A DNA stretch of 64,000 nucleotides from Sphingobium sp. EM0848 (GTDB taxonomy: Bacteria; Pseudomonadota; Alphaproteobacteria; Sphingomonadales; Sphingomonadaceae). Below the pieces are notes generated by a model. The model was not told the DNA's origin. It saw nothing but the letters and a program-made list of their open reading frames with translations, and made no database searches. The DNA lies in contig NZ_JABXWB010000003.1 of the NCBI RefSeq assembly GCF_013375555.1, positions 1-64,000 of the forward strand, written 5' to 3'. This document shows, one piece after another, positions 45,765 through 53,858 of the stretch. The position numbers and the translations under genes are program-made. Every line of letters starts with the position of its first letter. Position 1 is the stretch's first letter.

Positions 45765-47484
45765 GTAAGCGGGGCAAACTCCCGGGCGGTCAGGCGGGAG
45801 CGGCGCTGACGAGGTCCGGCAGCCATGGAACGGATGGCGCGCCGGGAACGGCGAAGCGATCACCGAGGAATTGGTAGAAGGAGACGCCAAGCTTGGCACA
45901 GGTTTTGATCAGGCCGAGCATGATGTCGCGAGCGATCCGTCCTTGTTCGCTAACGGTGCCACCGGAAATTTTGCGCTTGGTGACAAAGCTGCGGATATCG
46001 TTTTCCGAACCGTTGGTATGCAACGGGATTTCGGGACGTGTCAGAACGCGCAGGAGATCGTTTTTCTGGCGGTAGAGGCGTGCCAATTGCCGATCGAGCA
46101 TCACAAAGCCGGTTTTGCGGGCAAAGATCCGGTCAAAACGAACCCTGAGGGCACGGCCCCGTTTGGGATCCGGATGCTTTTGCCAGGCTTTGAGATCGGC
46201 GTAGAACCACCAGATCAACGTGCGGATGAGTTCGAGCGCTTCACGATCTTTCTTCGAGCGGGGATGGAGTTTGTGGACCAGCCTTTCTGCATGTACCCAG
46301 CACAACGCATGGTTGCTGCCGACGCGGAACTGACCGGCGCCATCGGAGACGATAGCTGTGTCGCCGAGCAGACCTTGTTCGCAAAGGGCGCCCCATAGCG
46401 CGCCTTCGGTCGCGACCTTGGTGGGATCGGGCGTGACGCTCAACTTGTCAAAGCCCAGCGCGCAAAGATGCGCCTGCCACGCCTCGGGGCTCTCAAAATG
46501 CTTGGCTTCGTGGGCTTCCAGCACGGCAATCGGTTCGGACGCGAGGTTCATCTCGCGCATTTTGGCTAGCGCTTCGTCGTTGACGACAAAATGGCTGATG
46601 CCCGCCTGAAGAAGATTGAGAAAATTGCGCCGCGATTTGGAAAAGCTGCTGCGAAACACCGCGAAGCGCCGATCCCCAAGATGGGTGACATACCCATTCT
46701 TGCGAGCATGCGGAGCGGAAGTGTCGTCGACATTGATCCATTGCGCCGTGGAAATCCCCGTGGCTAAAATCGCCCGATCTTCGGCAACCAGATCGTCGAG
46801 CCCACGGCTGAGCAGTCGTACGACCTGGCGTTTGGAAATGGCCAAACCCATCCCGTTCAACATCGAGCACAGCCGTTCGCTGGTGATCTGACCTTGGAAA
46901 TGACCCGCCGTGATAAAGCGCCGTAGCTCGGGGCCAAAGCCTCCCAAAATGCCCGCCGGCAACTCTGCTGCGATCCGCTTACCATCAGGACCCCGCCAAA
47001 TCTCGCGACGATAGCGGATGACGTCAACTTCAAGCCGAAGATCCTGCACCAAGACGTCTTCGTAACCCTTGAAACGTGAGCCATCAGGAACTGCCGCTTT
47101 CAGCGTCACATCCCGGCTGACGGTGAGCTTCGATTGCACCGCCCCACGCCTCCGCTTGCTCCGCTTCTTCCCCGGTGTCGGTGACGTCGACTTCTCCATC
47201 CCCGATGGCTTCGACTTGAAGCGGGGACGCGGCGGATCGCCCTTCAATCGCGCAATCTCGTCCCGTAATGCCTGGATCTCCAGCTTGTCAGCCGCCCTCT
47301 CGATCAGCAGATCCTGGTTCGTCGCTTCCAGACGGTCGCAACGCTCAACCAGCGCAGCAACAACCCGACGAATATCCTCCTCGCCTCTTGTACCGCCAAT
47401 GTCGTTGCCCGAAGTCATCGGCAGTGTGAATCACGCCAAACCAACCTTGTCCAGTCCCCCTGCCCGGAAATTTGCCCCGCTTAC
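45765..47484 (-). mobile_element. IS66-like element, copy 1
   Basis: 1720 bp bounded by inverted repeats GTAAGCGGGGCAAA (left) and the same sequence inverted at the right end (TTTGCCCCGCTTAC). The 9-bp target duplication GCTCACGCG lies immediately outside both ends. It holds one transposase gene. It is the same as copy 2 at 47659-49378 at every position compared, but sits in a different target. Confidence 0.88.
45790..47418 (-). CDS. IS66-like transposase, copy 1
   Basis: A 542-aa DDE transposase. The N-terminal coiled coil is RCDRLEATNQDLLIERAADK, the basic linker KKRSKRRRG, and the central part QWINVDDTSAPHARKNGYVT and HALCWVHAERLVHKLHPRSK has Asp residues expected for catalysis. The end IPLHTNGSENDIRSFVTKRK matches the final block of IS66 TnpC proteins (NGxENxIR). 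Unlike most IS66 elements there are no TnpA/TnpB accessory genes. The ORF is intact. Confidence 0.8.
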   Translation of the reverse strand: MTSGNDIGGTRGEEDIRRVVAALVERCDRLEATNQDLLIERAADKLEIQALRDEIARLKGDPPRPRFKSKPSGMEKSTSPTPGKKRSKRRRGAVQSKLTVSRDVTLKAAVPDGSRFKGYEDVLVQDLRLEVDVIRYRREIWRGPDGKRIAAELPAGILGGFGPELRRFITAGHFQGQITSERLCSMLNGMGLAISKRQVVRLLSRGLDDLVAEDRAILATGISTAQWINVDDTSAPHARKNGYVTHLGDRRFAVFRSSFSKSRRNFLNLLQAGISHFVVNDEALAKMREMNLASEPIAVLEAHEAKHFESPEAWQAHLCALGFDKLSVTPDPTKVATEGALWGALCEQGLLGDTAIVSDGAGQFRVGSNHALCWVHAERLVHKLHPRSKKDREALELIRTLIWWFYADLKAWQKHPDPKRGRALRVRFDRIFARKTGFVMLDRQLARLYRQKNDLLRVLTRPEIPLHTNGSENDIRSFVTKRKISGGTVSEQGRIARDIMLGLIKTCAKLGVSFYQFLGDRFAVPGAPSVPWLPDLVSAAPA

Positions 47485-47658
47485 GCTCACGCGCGGCTAA
47501 ACCCCTACTAGAAAAGGGTTTTCGTGCCATGAACGGCCAGTTTCTGACCGCCTCCAACGTCCCCAAAACCGCTGCCTATTGACAGCACACCCCACGCACC
47601 ACGGTGCCTAAGAAGATAGAAAATAACAAGAAAAACAATGATATAGAGATTTCCGAAA
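47485..47658. other. 174-bp spacer between the two IS66-like copies
   Basis: Starts with the second copy of GCTCACGCG and ends with the first copy of TTTCCGAAA. It contains a small AAACCC/GGGTTT hairpin near 47497-47520 and an A-rich stretch; no gene recognised. It is the only original DNA left between the two insertions. Confidence 0.6.
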
Positions 47659-49378
47659 GTAAGCGGGGCAAACTCCCGGGCGGTCAGGCGGGAGCGGCGC
47701 TGACGAGGTCCGGCAGCCATGGAACGGATGGCGCGCCGGGAACGGCGAAGCGATCACCGAGGAATTGGTAGAAGGAGACGCCAAGCTTGGCACAGGTTTT
47801 GATCAGGCCGAGCATGATGTCGCGAGCGATCCGTCCTTGTTCGCTAACGGTGCCACCGGAAATTTTGCGCTTGGTGACAAAGCTGCGGATATCGTTTTCC
47901 GAACCGTTGGTATGCAACGGGATTTCGGGACGTGTCAGAACGCGCAGGAGATCGTTTTTCTGGCGGTAGAGGCGTGCCAATTGCCGATCGAGCATCACAA
48001 AGCCGGTTTTGCGGGCAAAGATCCGGTCAAAACGAACCCTGAGGGCACGGCCCCGTTTGGGATCCGGATGCTTTTGCCAGGCTTTGAGATCGGCGTAGAA
48101 CCACCAGATCAACGTGCGGATGAGTTCGAGCGCTTCACGATCTTTCTTCGAGCGGGGATGGAGTTTGTGGACCAGCCTTTCTGCATGTACCCAGCACAAC
48201 GCATGGTTGCTGCCGACGCGGAACTGACCGGCGCCATCGGAGACGATAGCTGTGTCGCCGAGCAGACCTTGTTCGCAAAGGGCGCCCCATAGCGCGCCTT
48301 CGGTCGCGACCTTGGTGGGATCGGGCGTGACGCTCAACTTGTCAAAGCCCAGCGCGCAAAGATGCGCCTGCCACGCCTCGGGGCTCTCAAAATGCTTGGC
48401 TTCGTGGGCTTCCAGCACGGCAATCGGTTCGGACGCGAGGTTCATCTCGCGCATTTTGGCTAGCGCTTCGTCGTTGACGACAAAATGGCTGATGCCCGCC
48501 TGAAGAAGATTGAGAAAATTGCGCCGCGATTTGGAAAAGCTGCTGCGAAACACCGCGAAGCGCCGATCCCCAAGATGGGTGACATACCCATTCTTGCGAG
48601 CATGCGGAGCGGAAGTGTCGTCGACATTGATCCATTGCGCCGTGGAAATCCCCGTGGCTAAAATCGCCCGATCTTCGGCAACCAGATCGTCGAGCCCACG
48701 GCTGAGCAGTCGTACGACCTGGCGTTTGGAAATGGCCAAACCCATCCCGTTCAACATCGAGCACAGCCGTTCGCTGGTGATCTGACCTTGGAAATGACCC
48801 GCCGTGATAAAGCGCCGTAGCTCGGGGCCAAAGCCTCCCAAAATGCCCGCCGGCAACTCTGCTGCGATCCGCTTACCATCAGGACCCCGCCAAATCTCGC
48901 GACGATAGCGGATGACGTCAACTTCAAGCCGAAGATCCTGCACCAAGACGTCTTCGTAACCCTTGAAACGTGAGCCATCAGGAACTGCCGCTTTCAGCGT
49001 CACATCCCGGCTGACGGTGAGCTTCGATTGCACCGCCCCACGCCTCCGCTTGCTCCGCTTCTTCCCCGGTGTCGGTGACGTCGACTTCTCCATCCCCGAT
49101 GGCTTCGACTTGAAGCGGGGACGCGGCGGATCGCCCTTCAATCGCGCAATCTCGTCCCGTAATGCCTGGATCTCCAGCTTGTCAGCCGCCCTCTCGATCA
49201 GCAGATCCTGGTTCGTCGCTTCCAGACGGTCGCAACGCTCAACCAGCGCAGCAACAACCCGACGAATATCCTCCTCGCCTCTTGTACCGCCAATGTCGTT
49301 GCCCGAAGTCATCGGCAGTGTGAATCACGCCAAACCAACCTTGTCCAGTCCCCCTGCCCGGAAATTTGCCCCGCTTAC
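47659..49378 (-). mobile_element. IS66-like element, copy 2
   Basis: 1720 bp with the same GTAAGCGGGGCAAA terminal repeats as copy 1 and a different 9-bp target duplication, TTTCCGAAA, on both sides. The different duplication shows it arose by its own transposition rather than by tandem duplication. Confidence 0.88.
47684..49312 (-). CDS. IS66-like transposase, copy 2
   Basis: The 542-aa product is identical to that of the copy at 45790-47418, in the same orientation. Identity of the whole element points to very recent transposition. Two such elements in direct orientation also provide 1.7 kb of homology for deletion of the 174-bp spacer with one copy. Confidence 0.82.
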   Translation of the reverse strand: MTSGNDIGGTRGEEDIRRVVAALVERCDRLEATNQDLLIERAADKLEIQALRDEIARLKGDPPRPRFKSKPSGMEKSTSPTPGKKRSKRRRGAVQSKLTVSRDVTLKAAVPDGSRFKGYEDVLVQDLRLEVDVIRYRREIWRGPDGKRIAAELPAGILGGFGPELRRFITAGHFQGQITSERLCSMLNGMGLAISKRQVVRLLSRGLDDLVAEDRAILATGISTAQWINVDDTSAPHARKNGYVTHLGDRRFAVFRSSFSKSRRNFLNLLQAGISHFVVNDEALAKMREMNLASEPIAVLEAHEAKHFESPEAWQAHLCALGFDKLSVTPDPTKVATEGALWGALCEQGLLGDTAIVSDGAGQFRVGSNHALCWVHAERLVHKLHPRSKKDREALELIRTLIWWFYADLKAWQKHPDPKRGRALRVRFDRIFARKTGFVMLDRQLARLYRQKNDLLRVLTRPEIPLHTNGSENDIRSFVTKRKISGGTVSEQGRIARDIMLGLIKTCAKLGVSFYQFLGDRFAVPGAPSVPWLPDLVSAAPA

Positions 49379-49494
49379 TTTCCGAAAGCCGGGCGTTAGC
49401 CCTAACATCCGGCTCTGCTGAAGGCTGTTTGCTTACGGATTTTCAGCCTTTTGCCAGCGAATCGAAGCGGTTCGCGAAGAGCAAAGGTGGCCAT

Positions 49495-50622
49495 ATGCTT
49501 ACGGATGGAAATCTCGCCCGTCGCTCGACCCTCGAAGCAGGCATACATTGGGACAGCGAATTGCCCGGTTTCGGCCTGCGCGTGTATAAATCGGGGCGCA
49601 AACGCTGGATCGTGCAACTGCGGCAGCGGCGCGTTTCCCGCCGTATCACCCTTGGCGACCCGGCAAAGCTGCCCGCCACGGAAGCCCGCCAGGAGGCTCG
49701 AGCCTTGCTGGCCGAGAACGCTTTGGATGGCCTTCCCGTCCGCAAGCCCCGTACTGTGCGCGCCGATCCCTGGTTCGATGCCTATGTTGCGGAATTCTGG
49801 CGGGACTATTCCAGCCATTGGAAGCCCTCTACCCAGGTTCGCAACCGGCAGGCGATCGACAGGACGTTGCTCCCCTGGTTCGGCCGTCGTCACATCGGAA
49901 CCATCACCCGAGCCGATGTCTTTGCATGGCGCGATAGCCTGGTTGACCGGCAGGGCATCTTCAATCGCGACCTCCCCGTCCTTGCCGCCATGCTCGGCTA
50001 TGCCGAAAAGCTGGGCTACCGGCCGAAGGACTCCAATCCCTGCAAGGGGGTGCCGCGTTACAAGCGTCAGCTCCCGGAACGCTTCCTGACCAGCAGGGAG
50101 TATCGGCGCCTTTGGGCCGTCCTGACCGAGTTTGAATCCGATAATGTCGAGGCTGTGGCCGCGATCCGCCTGCTGATTTTCACGGGCGCGAGAAAGTCGG
50201 AAATAACCACTCTGCGCCGCGAATGGCTCGATCCGCCCTACGCCAATCTGCCAGACAGCAAAACCGGTCCGAAGCGCCTTTATCTGAACCGGCAGGCGCT
50301 GGCGATCCTTGATGCGAGGAAAGGGGAGGGGGAAGGCCCGGTCTTGCCGATGTTGGATGCCAAGGTGCATGTTCTCCCCTATGTGTGGGAGGACATCAGG
50401 CGACGCGCCGCCATTCCCGATGTTCGCCTTCACGATCTGCGCCATAGTTTCGCGTCCGTGGGCATCACGGATGGCATGTCCCTGATGCGCGTGGGGAAGC
50501 TTCTCGGGCATGCCCTGCCAGAAACGACGGTTCGCTATGCCCATCTGGCGGACACGGCCATTGCCGACGCCGCCGCCCGCGTTTCCGGTTCGATCGCCGC
50601 AGCCTTGGGGCTGCGGCCATGA
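49495..50622 (+). CDS. Tyrosine recombinase/integrase 1 of a tandem pair
   Basis: About 375 aa from ATG 49495 (AAAGGTGG upstream; the longer frame extends into the IS66-like element). An N-terminal arm domain (SELPGFGLRVYKSGRKRWIV) is followed by a core-binding domain and the catalytic domain with FTGARKSEITTLR (Arg), HDLRHSFASVG (His-x-x-Arg), KLLGHALPETT (His) and VRYAHL (nucleophilic Tyr). It belongs to the DUF4102-type integrases of genomic islands. It overlaps the next recombinase by ATGA, so the two are co-translated. Confidence 0.9.
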   Translation: MLTDGNLARRSTLEAGIHWDSELPGFGLRVYKSGRKRWIVQLRQRRVSRRITLGDPAKLPATEARQEARALLAENALDGLPVRKPRTVRADPWFDAYVAEFWRDYSSHWKPSTQVRNRQAIDRTLLPWFGRRHIGTITRADVFAWRDSLVDRQGIFNRDLPVLAAMLGYAEKLGYRPKDSNPCKGVPRYKRQLPERFLTSREYRRLWAVLTEFESDNVEAVAAIRLLIFTGARKSEITTLRREWLDPPYANLPDSKTGPKRLYLNRQALAILDARKGEGEGPVLPMLDAKVHVLPYVWEDIRRRAAIPDVRLHDLRHSFASVGITDGMSLMRVGKLLGHALPETTVRYAHLADTAIADAAARVSGSIAAALGLRP

Positions 50623-51797
50623 ACGCGGTTTCGTTGCGCGCGATCCTCGCGCGGGAGCTTGCTGCGGTCGGCATTGTCGATCGCGGTGATCTCGCCGCCC
50701 ACAGCCGCCCTCGCTTCATGCGCTGGTCGGCCAAGCAACCGGGCTTTGGCGTCCGGATATATCGATCCGGCAAGAGGGTCTACGTCGTGCAGGTGCGGAT
50801 GCAGGGCGTGGTCCGTACCGTCACCATTTGTAATGCGGCATTTATTTCCGAGCATGTCGCCCTCGACGTGGCCCGCCGTGTCATTCTGCGCGCTCAGGTC
50901 GGAGAGAATCCGGCCGAGCAGCGCAAGCGCACCCGCTCGCTCCCGCCCTTCGATCGCTTCCTTGAGCGATATTGGCAGCAGGCCTCGCCCTCGTGGAAGC
51001 CCTCGACGCGCGTCGCGCACGACAAATATCGTAGCTATCACCTCGACGGCGCTTTTGCTGGAAAGACGATCGATGCGATCGACACGGCAGACGTAACGGC
51101 GTGGTACGCTGCTGTTGCCGACAATGCGGGACCAGGCGCGGCCAATCGCACGCTTGATATTCTCAGGGCCATGCTCAACAGGGCGGAGGAATGGGGCGCA
51201 CGCCCACCGGGGTCCAATCCCTGCCGATCGATCCGGAGATATAAGGGCCGGAAGATCGAACGGCATTTGACCCAAGCGGAATTCGAGCGGCTGGGCAAAG
51301 TGCTGGACCGGCAAAAGGTGGAAAGGCCAATCCACACGGCGGCGGTCTATTTGCTGTTGCTGACCGGGTGCCGCTTATCGGAAATCATCAATCTCACATG
51401 GGGCGAGGTCAAGGGTCATCGGTTGAAGTTGACCGATAGCAAGACAGGCCCGCGTACCGTCTGGCTGGGCGAAGATGCCCGCGCGATCCTTGACCAGCTG
51501 GAGCGGGGGAAGGGAGCGGACCTTGTGTTCCGCAGCCCGACCACCGGAGGCGCGATCAACCTCAGCTTTCTCTGGACCACCGTCCGCAAGGAAGCTGGGC
51601 TAGGCTTGATACGCCTTCATGACATCCGCCACAGCTTCGCCAGTCGGGGGGCCGGGATGTGCGAGACGCTGCCGATGATCGGCAAGCTGCTCGGCCACAG
51701 CAGTATCAAGAGTACCGCCCGCTATGCGCATCTGGATGATTCCGACGCCACGGAGGCCGCCCAGCGGATAGGCGACCTGATCGAGGCGATGATTTGA
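50619..51797 (+). CDS. Tyrosine recombinase/integrase 2 of a tandem pair
   Basis: A 392-aa recombinase with the same layout as its neighbour: arm domain KQPGFGVRIYRSGKRVYVVQ, catalytic LTGCRLSEIINLTW, HDIRHSFASRGAG, KLLGHSSIKST and ARYAHLDDSD. Its start overlaps the stop of integrase 1. The two differ clearly in sequence, so this is an old paired system rather than a recent duplication. It borders the defence genes that follow and probably mobilises or once mobilised them. Confidence 0.9.
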   Translation: MNAVSLRAILARELAAVGIVDRGDLAAHSRPRFMRWSAKQPGFGVRIYRSGKRVYVVQVRMQGVVRTVTICNAAFISEHVALDVARRVILRAQVGENPAEQRKRTRSLPPFDRFLERYWQQASPSWKPSTRVAHDKYRSYHLDGAFAGKTIDAIDTADVTAWYAAVADNAGPGAANRTLDILRAMLNRAEEWGARPPGSNPCRSIRRYKGRKIERHLTQAEFERLGKVLDRQKVERPIHTAAVYLLLLTGCRLSEIINLTWGEVKGHRLKLTDSKTGPRTVWLGEDARAILDQLERGKGADLVFRSPTTGGAINLSFLWTTVRKEAGLGLIRLHDIRHSFASRGAGMCETLPMIGKLLGHSSIKSTARYAHLDDSDATEAAQRIGDLIEAMI

Positions 51798-51988
51798 AAG
51801 GAAAGTAAGATAGGTAGGTTAGAGAAGGACGTGATGCTGACACGGATTTTCAAGAGCCAACGGACTATGAAGTTCTCGTGGAGTGGACGGATAACGGATG
51901 CAGTCTTACGGGATGCATTAACCGCGTCAGAGCCATTTGTTCGTTGCCAATTCAAGGTTGGACTGATTCAGACCGATCGAAATCCAAT
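51798..51988. other. Gap between integrase 2 and the defence operon
   Basis: About 190 bp, AT-richer than the integrases, between a plus-strand integrase and the 3' end of a minus-strand operon. No gene or clear terminator recognised; an attachment site could lie here but no repeat partner was found by eye. Confidence 0.3.
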
Positions 51989-53812
51989 CTACGGTTGACA
52001 AACTACAAACCCTACAGCTCCCATTTCTGCACATGCTGAGTAATAGTTTGTCAGTAACCAAAATAGCTGAACGAAATGCGCGGAAGGGCGACCGCCAGAC
52101 GCAATCTCCGTAAAAGCATCTTGGACGGCCTGCTTGCTGAGCGAAGAAGTAACGATATATACGTGCCTGACCGCGTCTGGAGCCCACCGAATTTCATCGA
52201 TTTTTTGGCGAATTTCTACTATCTCCCCACCGCGAATGATCTTACAAATCTCCGTGGCCACGCCACTACCGCTGGTGTAATTTCCCGCCCAGCCCTGATA
52301 TTTCGCCTCCATTGCATCGGCGGCAAGAGTTAGTCGACCTAAATTTTTTTGGGCTTGGCTCACAGAAACATGAAATGCCGACGCTCCAAGAGTTAGAGTT
52401 CCGTGCTTTCCATGATAAAAGCTCACACTTGGCGGTCGGGACTGCGTGTTAAGACCTATAAAATCGGCCCACTCGTCACCGAGGTCGTCACAAATTAGAA
52501 CGTCATCCCCCACTGCGATTTCATCTGCAATTTGACGGAATACACTGCCCTCACCAAACTGTTCTTGGCCAATTTCGAATTCCCCTTTTTCGCTTGTAGC
52601 TGATCCTAGTAGGAGTGAAGGTAGGAGGTGCCGTAAGAAATTAGCGCCTCCGTCCTGCATAGCTTCATTACGGAATACTTCGCCTTCCAAATAGGCTATG
52701 GTAGGATCGGTAAAGAGGATCGTGAATAAATTCTCGCGATCGAGGTAGCGCACGAACGCCTTTCGATCCTCATCATCACCAACCGGAAATTCAGTGTGTT
52801 CGACCTCTATTCCGACGACTTGAGGCATATTTAGGGCGCGAAGTGCAATCCTAGTTTTCGTCATGCGGATCGTGCCTATATTTCGAGCACCGCGTTTAAT
52901 CCGAAAATCTGGCCTACCGGGTCTAACCGGAAATACCTCTCCAATAGCTGCTAGGATATCTTCCACTTCGGCCACGGTGAGTTGTGTGAAATTGCCGGTC
53001 GTAGGGTCCTTCCGAACTAGGCGAATAAGCGGCGTCTCCGCCAAGAGCAGTTCAGAAAGCTGAGGTGTGTCAAGAGCGAACGTAATTGGAGTAGTGTCAG
53101 GGGGGAGCGCGTCCAGGCCCAAGCGCCGTGCGAAGTTTCGGATGAAGCGGGCATTGGTTGCGCCGCCTGCCTCTAACTGGTCCATTACTTCTGCGGCCCA
53201 TTCAATGGCTATCGCCGCATCCCCTTTATCACTGCGCTTGGCAATTCGCCCTGTTCCCGGTGTTGCAGAGAAAAATCCGTCAGCCCGCGCTACGCTATAT
53301 CCTTGTGCAAAGAAGCCGTTAGCGCTTGCGAGAGGCATCGCCTCCTCAAGGTTGTTGGCTTCCACTGTTTTTGCTCGAACGCCCTGTTTCGATTGCGATG
53401 TGCTTTTGACACGAACCTTCTCAAAAATAGCCTCTGCGGTAGCGATTGCAGCCTCCACACTACCGGGGTTAGCTCGCGCAAGATGGCGACCTTTGAAGGT
53501 CGTCGGCAATTCGAGGCCTGATTTAAAAATGGCGATATGACTGGCTCGCTCAACGATAAGTAAAAAGCCATGAACGCGATCAAACGCCATCTTCTCCGCT
53601 GTTAAGAAACCGGCGGCTCGCTCGTGTGAAAAGCAGATGGCTGAAATCACGCTGCCATCATGGGCTTCTCGGACGTGGCGAAATAGGTTGGTGGATGGCT
53701 TTCGCGAACCGCTGCGCAAACTCGTAAAGAGGCGTTCGACGACGGCGGCATTTATTGGCTTTTGGCATGAAAAAAAATTTGCGGTAGTGCCAATTATGAG
53801 ATCATCAATCAT
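51989..53812 (-). CDS. Uncharacterised 607-aa protein, third gene of the hamAB operon
   Basis: I do not recognise the family. Residues 1-130 have a hydrophobic beta-rich pattern (VHGFLLIVERASHIAIFKSG). Residues 200-330 are mixed. Residues 438-492 form a conserved-looking core: VLICDDLGDEWADFIGL, then SVSFYHGKH and SAFHVSVSQAQKNLG. The Asp/Glu cluster followed by a Tyr-His-x-Lys-His strand faintly resembles the DUF6119/TIGR04141 group, or a nuclease-like core; this is inference. It lies 46 bp after hamB on the same strand and is AT-richer than the surrounding IS and recombinase genes, like hamA and hamB. Probably an effector, sensor or regulator added to a Hachiman-type module. Confidence 0.65.
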   Translation of the reverse strand: MIDDLIIGTTANFFSCQKPINAAVVERLFTSLRSGSRKPSTNLFRHVREAHDGSVISAICFSHERAAGFLTAEKMAFDRVHGFLLIVERASHIAIFKSGLELPTTFKGRHLARANPGSVEAAIATAEAIFEKVRVKSTSQSKQGVRAKTVEANNLEEAMPLASANGFFAQGYSVARADGFFSATPGTGRIAKRSDKGDAAIAIEWAAEVMDQLEAGGATNARFIRNFARRLGLDALPPDTTPITFALDTPQLSELLLAETPLIRLVRKDPTTGNFTQLTVAEVEDILAAIGEVFPVRPGRPDFRIKRGARNIGTIRMTKTRIALRALNMPQVVGIEVEHTEFPVGDDEDRKAFVRYLDRENLFTILFTDPTIAYLEGEVFRNEAMQDGGANFLRHLLPSLLLGSATSEKGEFEIGQEQFGEGSVFRQIADEIAVGDDVLICDDLGDEWADFIGLNTQSRPPSVSFYHGKHGTLTLGASAFHVSVSQAQKNLGRLTLAADAMEAKYQGWAGNYTSGSGVATEICKIIRGGEIVEIRQKIDEIRWAPDAVRHVYIVTSSLSKQAVQDAFTEIASGGRPSAHFVQLFWLLTNYYSACAEMGAVGFVVCQP

Positions 53813-53858
53813 TGGGAAGCCTTACTGAAGATTTACATGATTCTATCTGAGTGTAATT

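Noticed and set aside
45765..49378. Tandem duplication or assembly artefact of one IS
   Set aside because: Each copy has its own, different 9-bp target duplication, which a tandem duplication or collapsed repeat would not produce.
49495..51797. Recombinase-in-trio (RIT) element
   Set aside because: Only two recombinases overlap here; no third adjoining recombinase gene or flanking inverted repeats were found.
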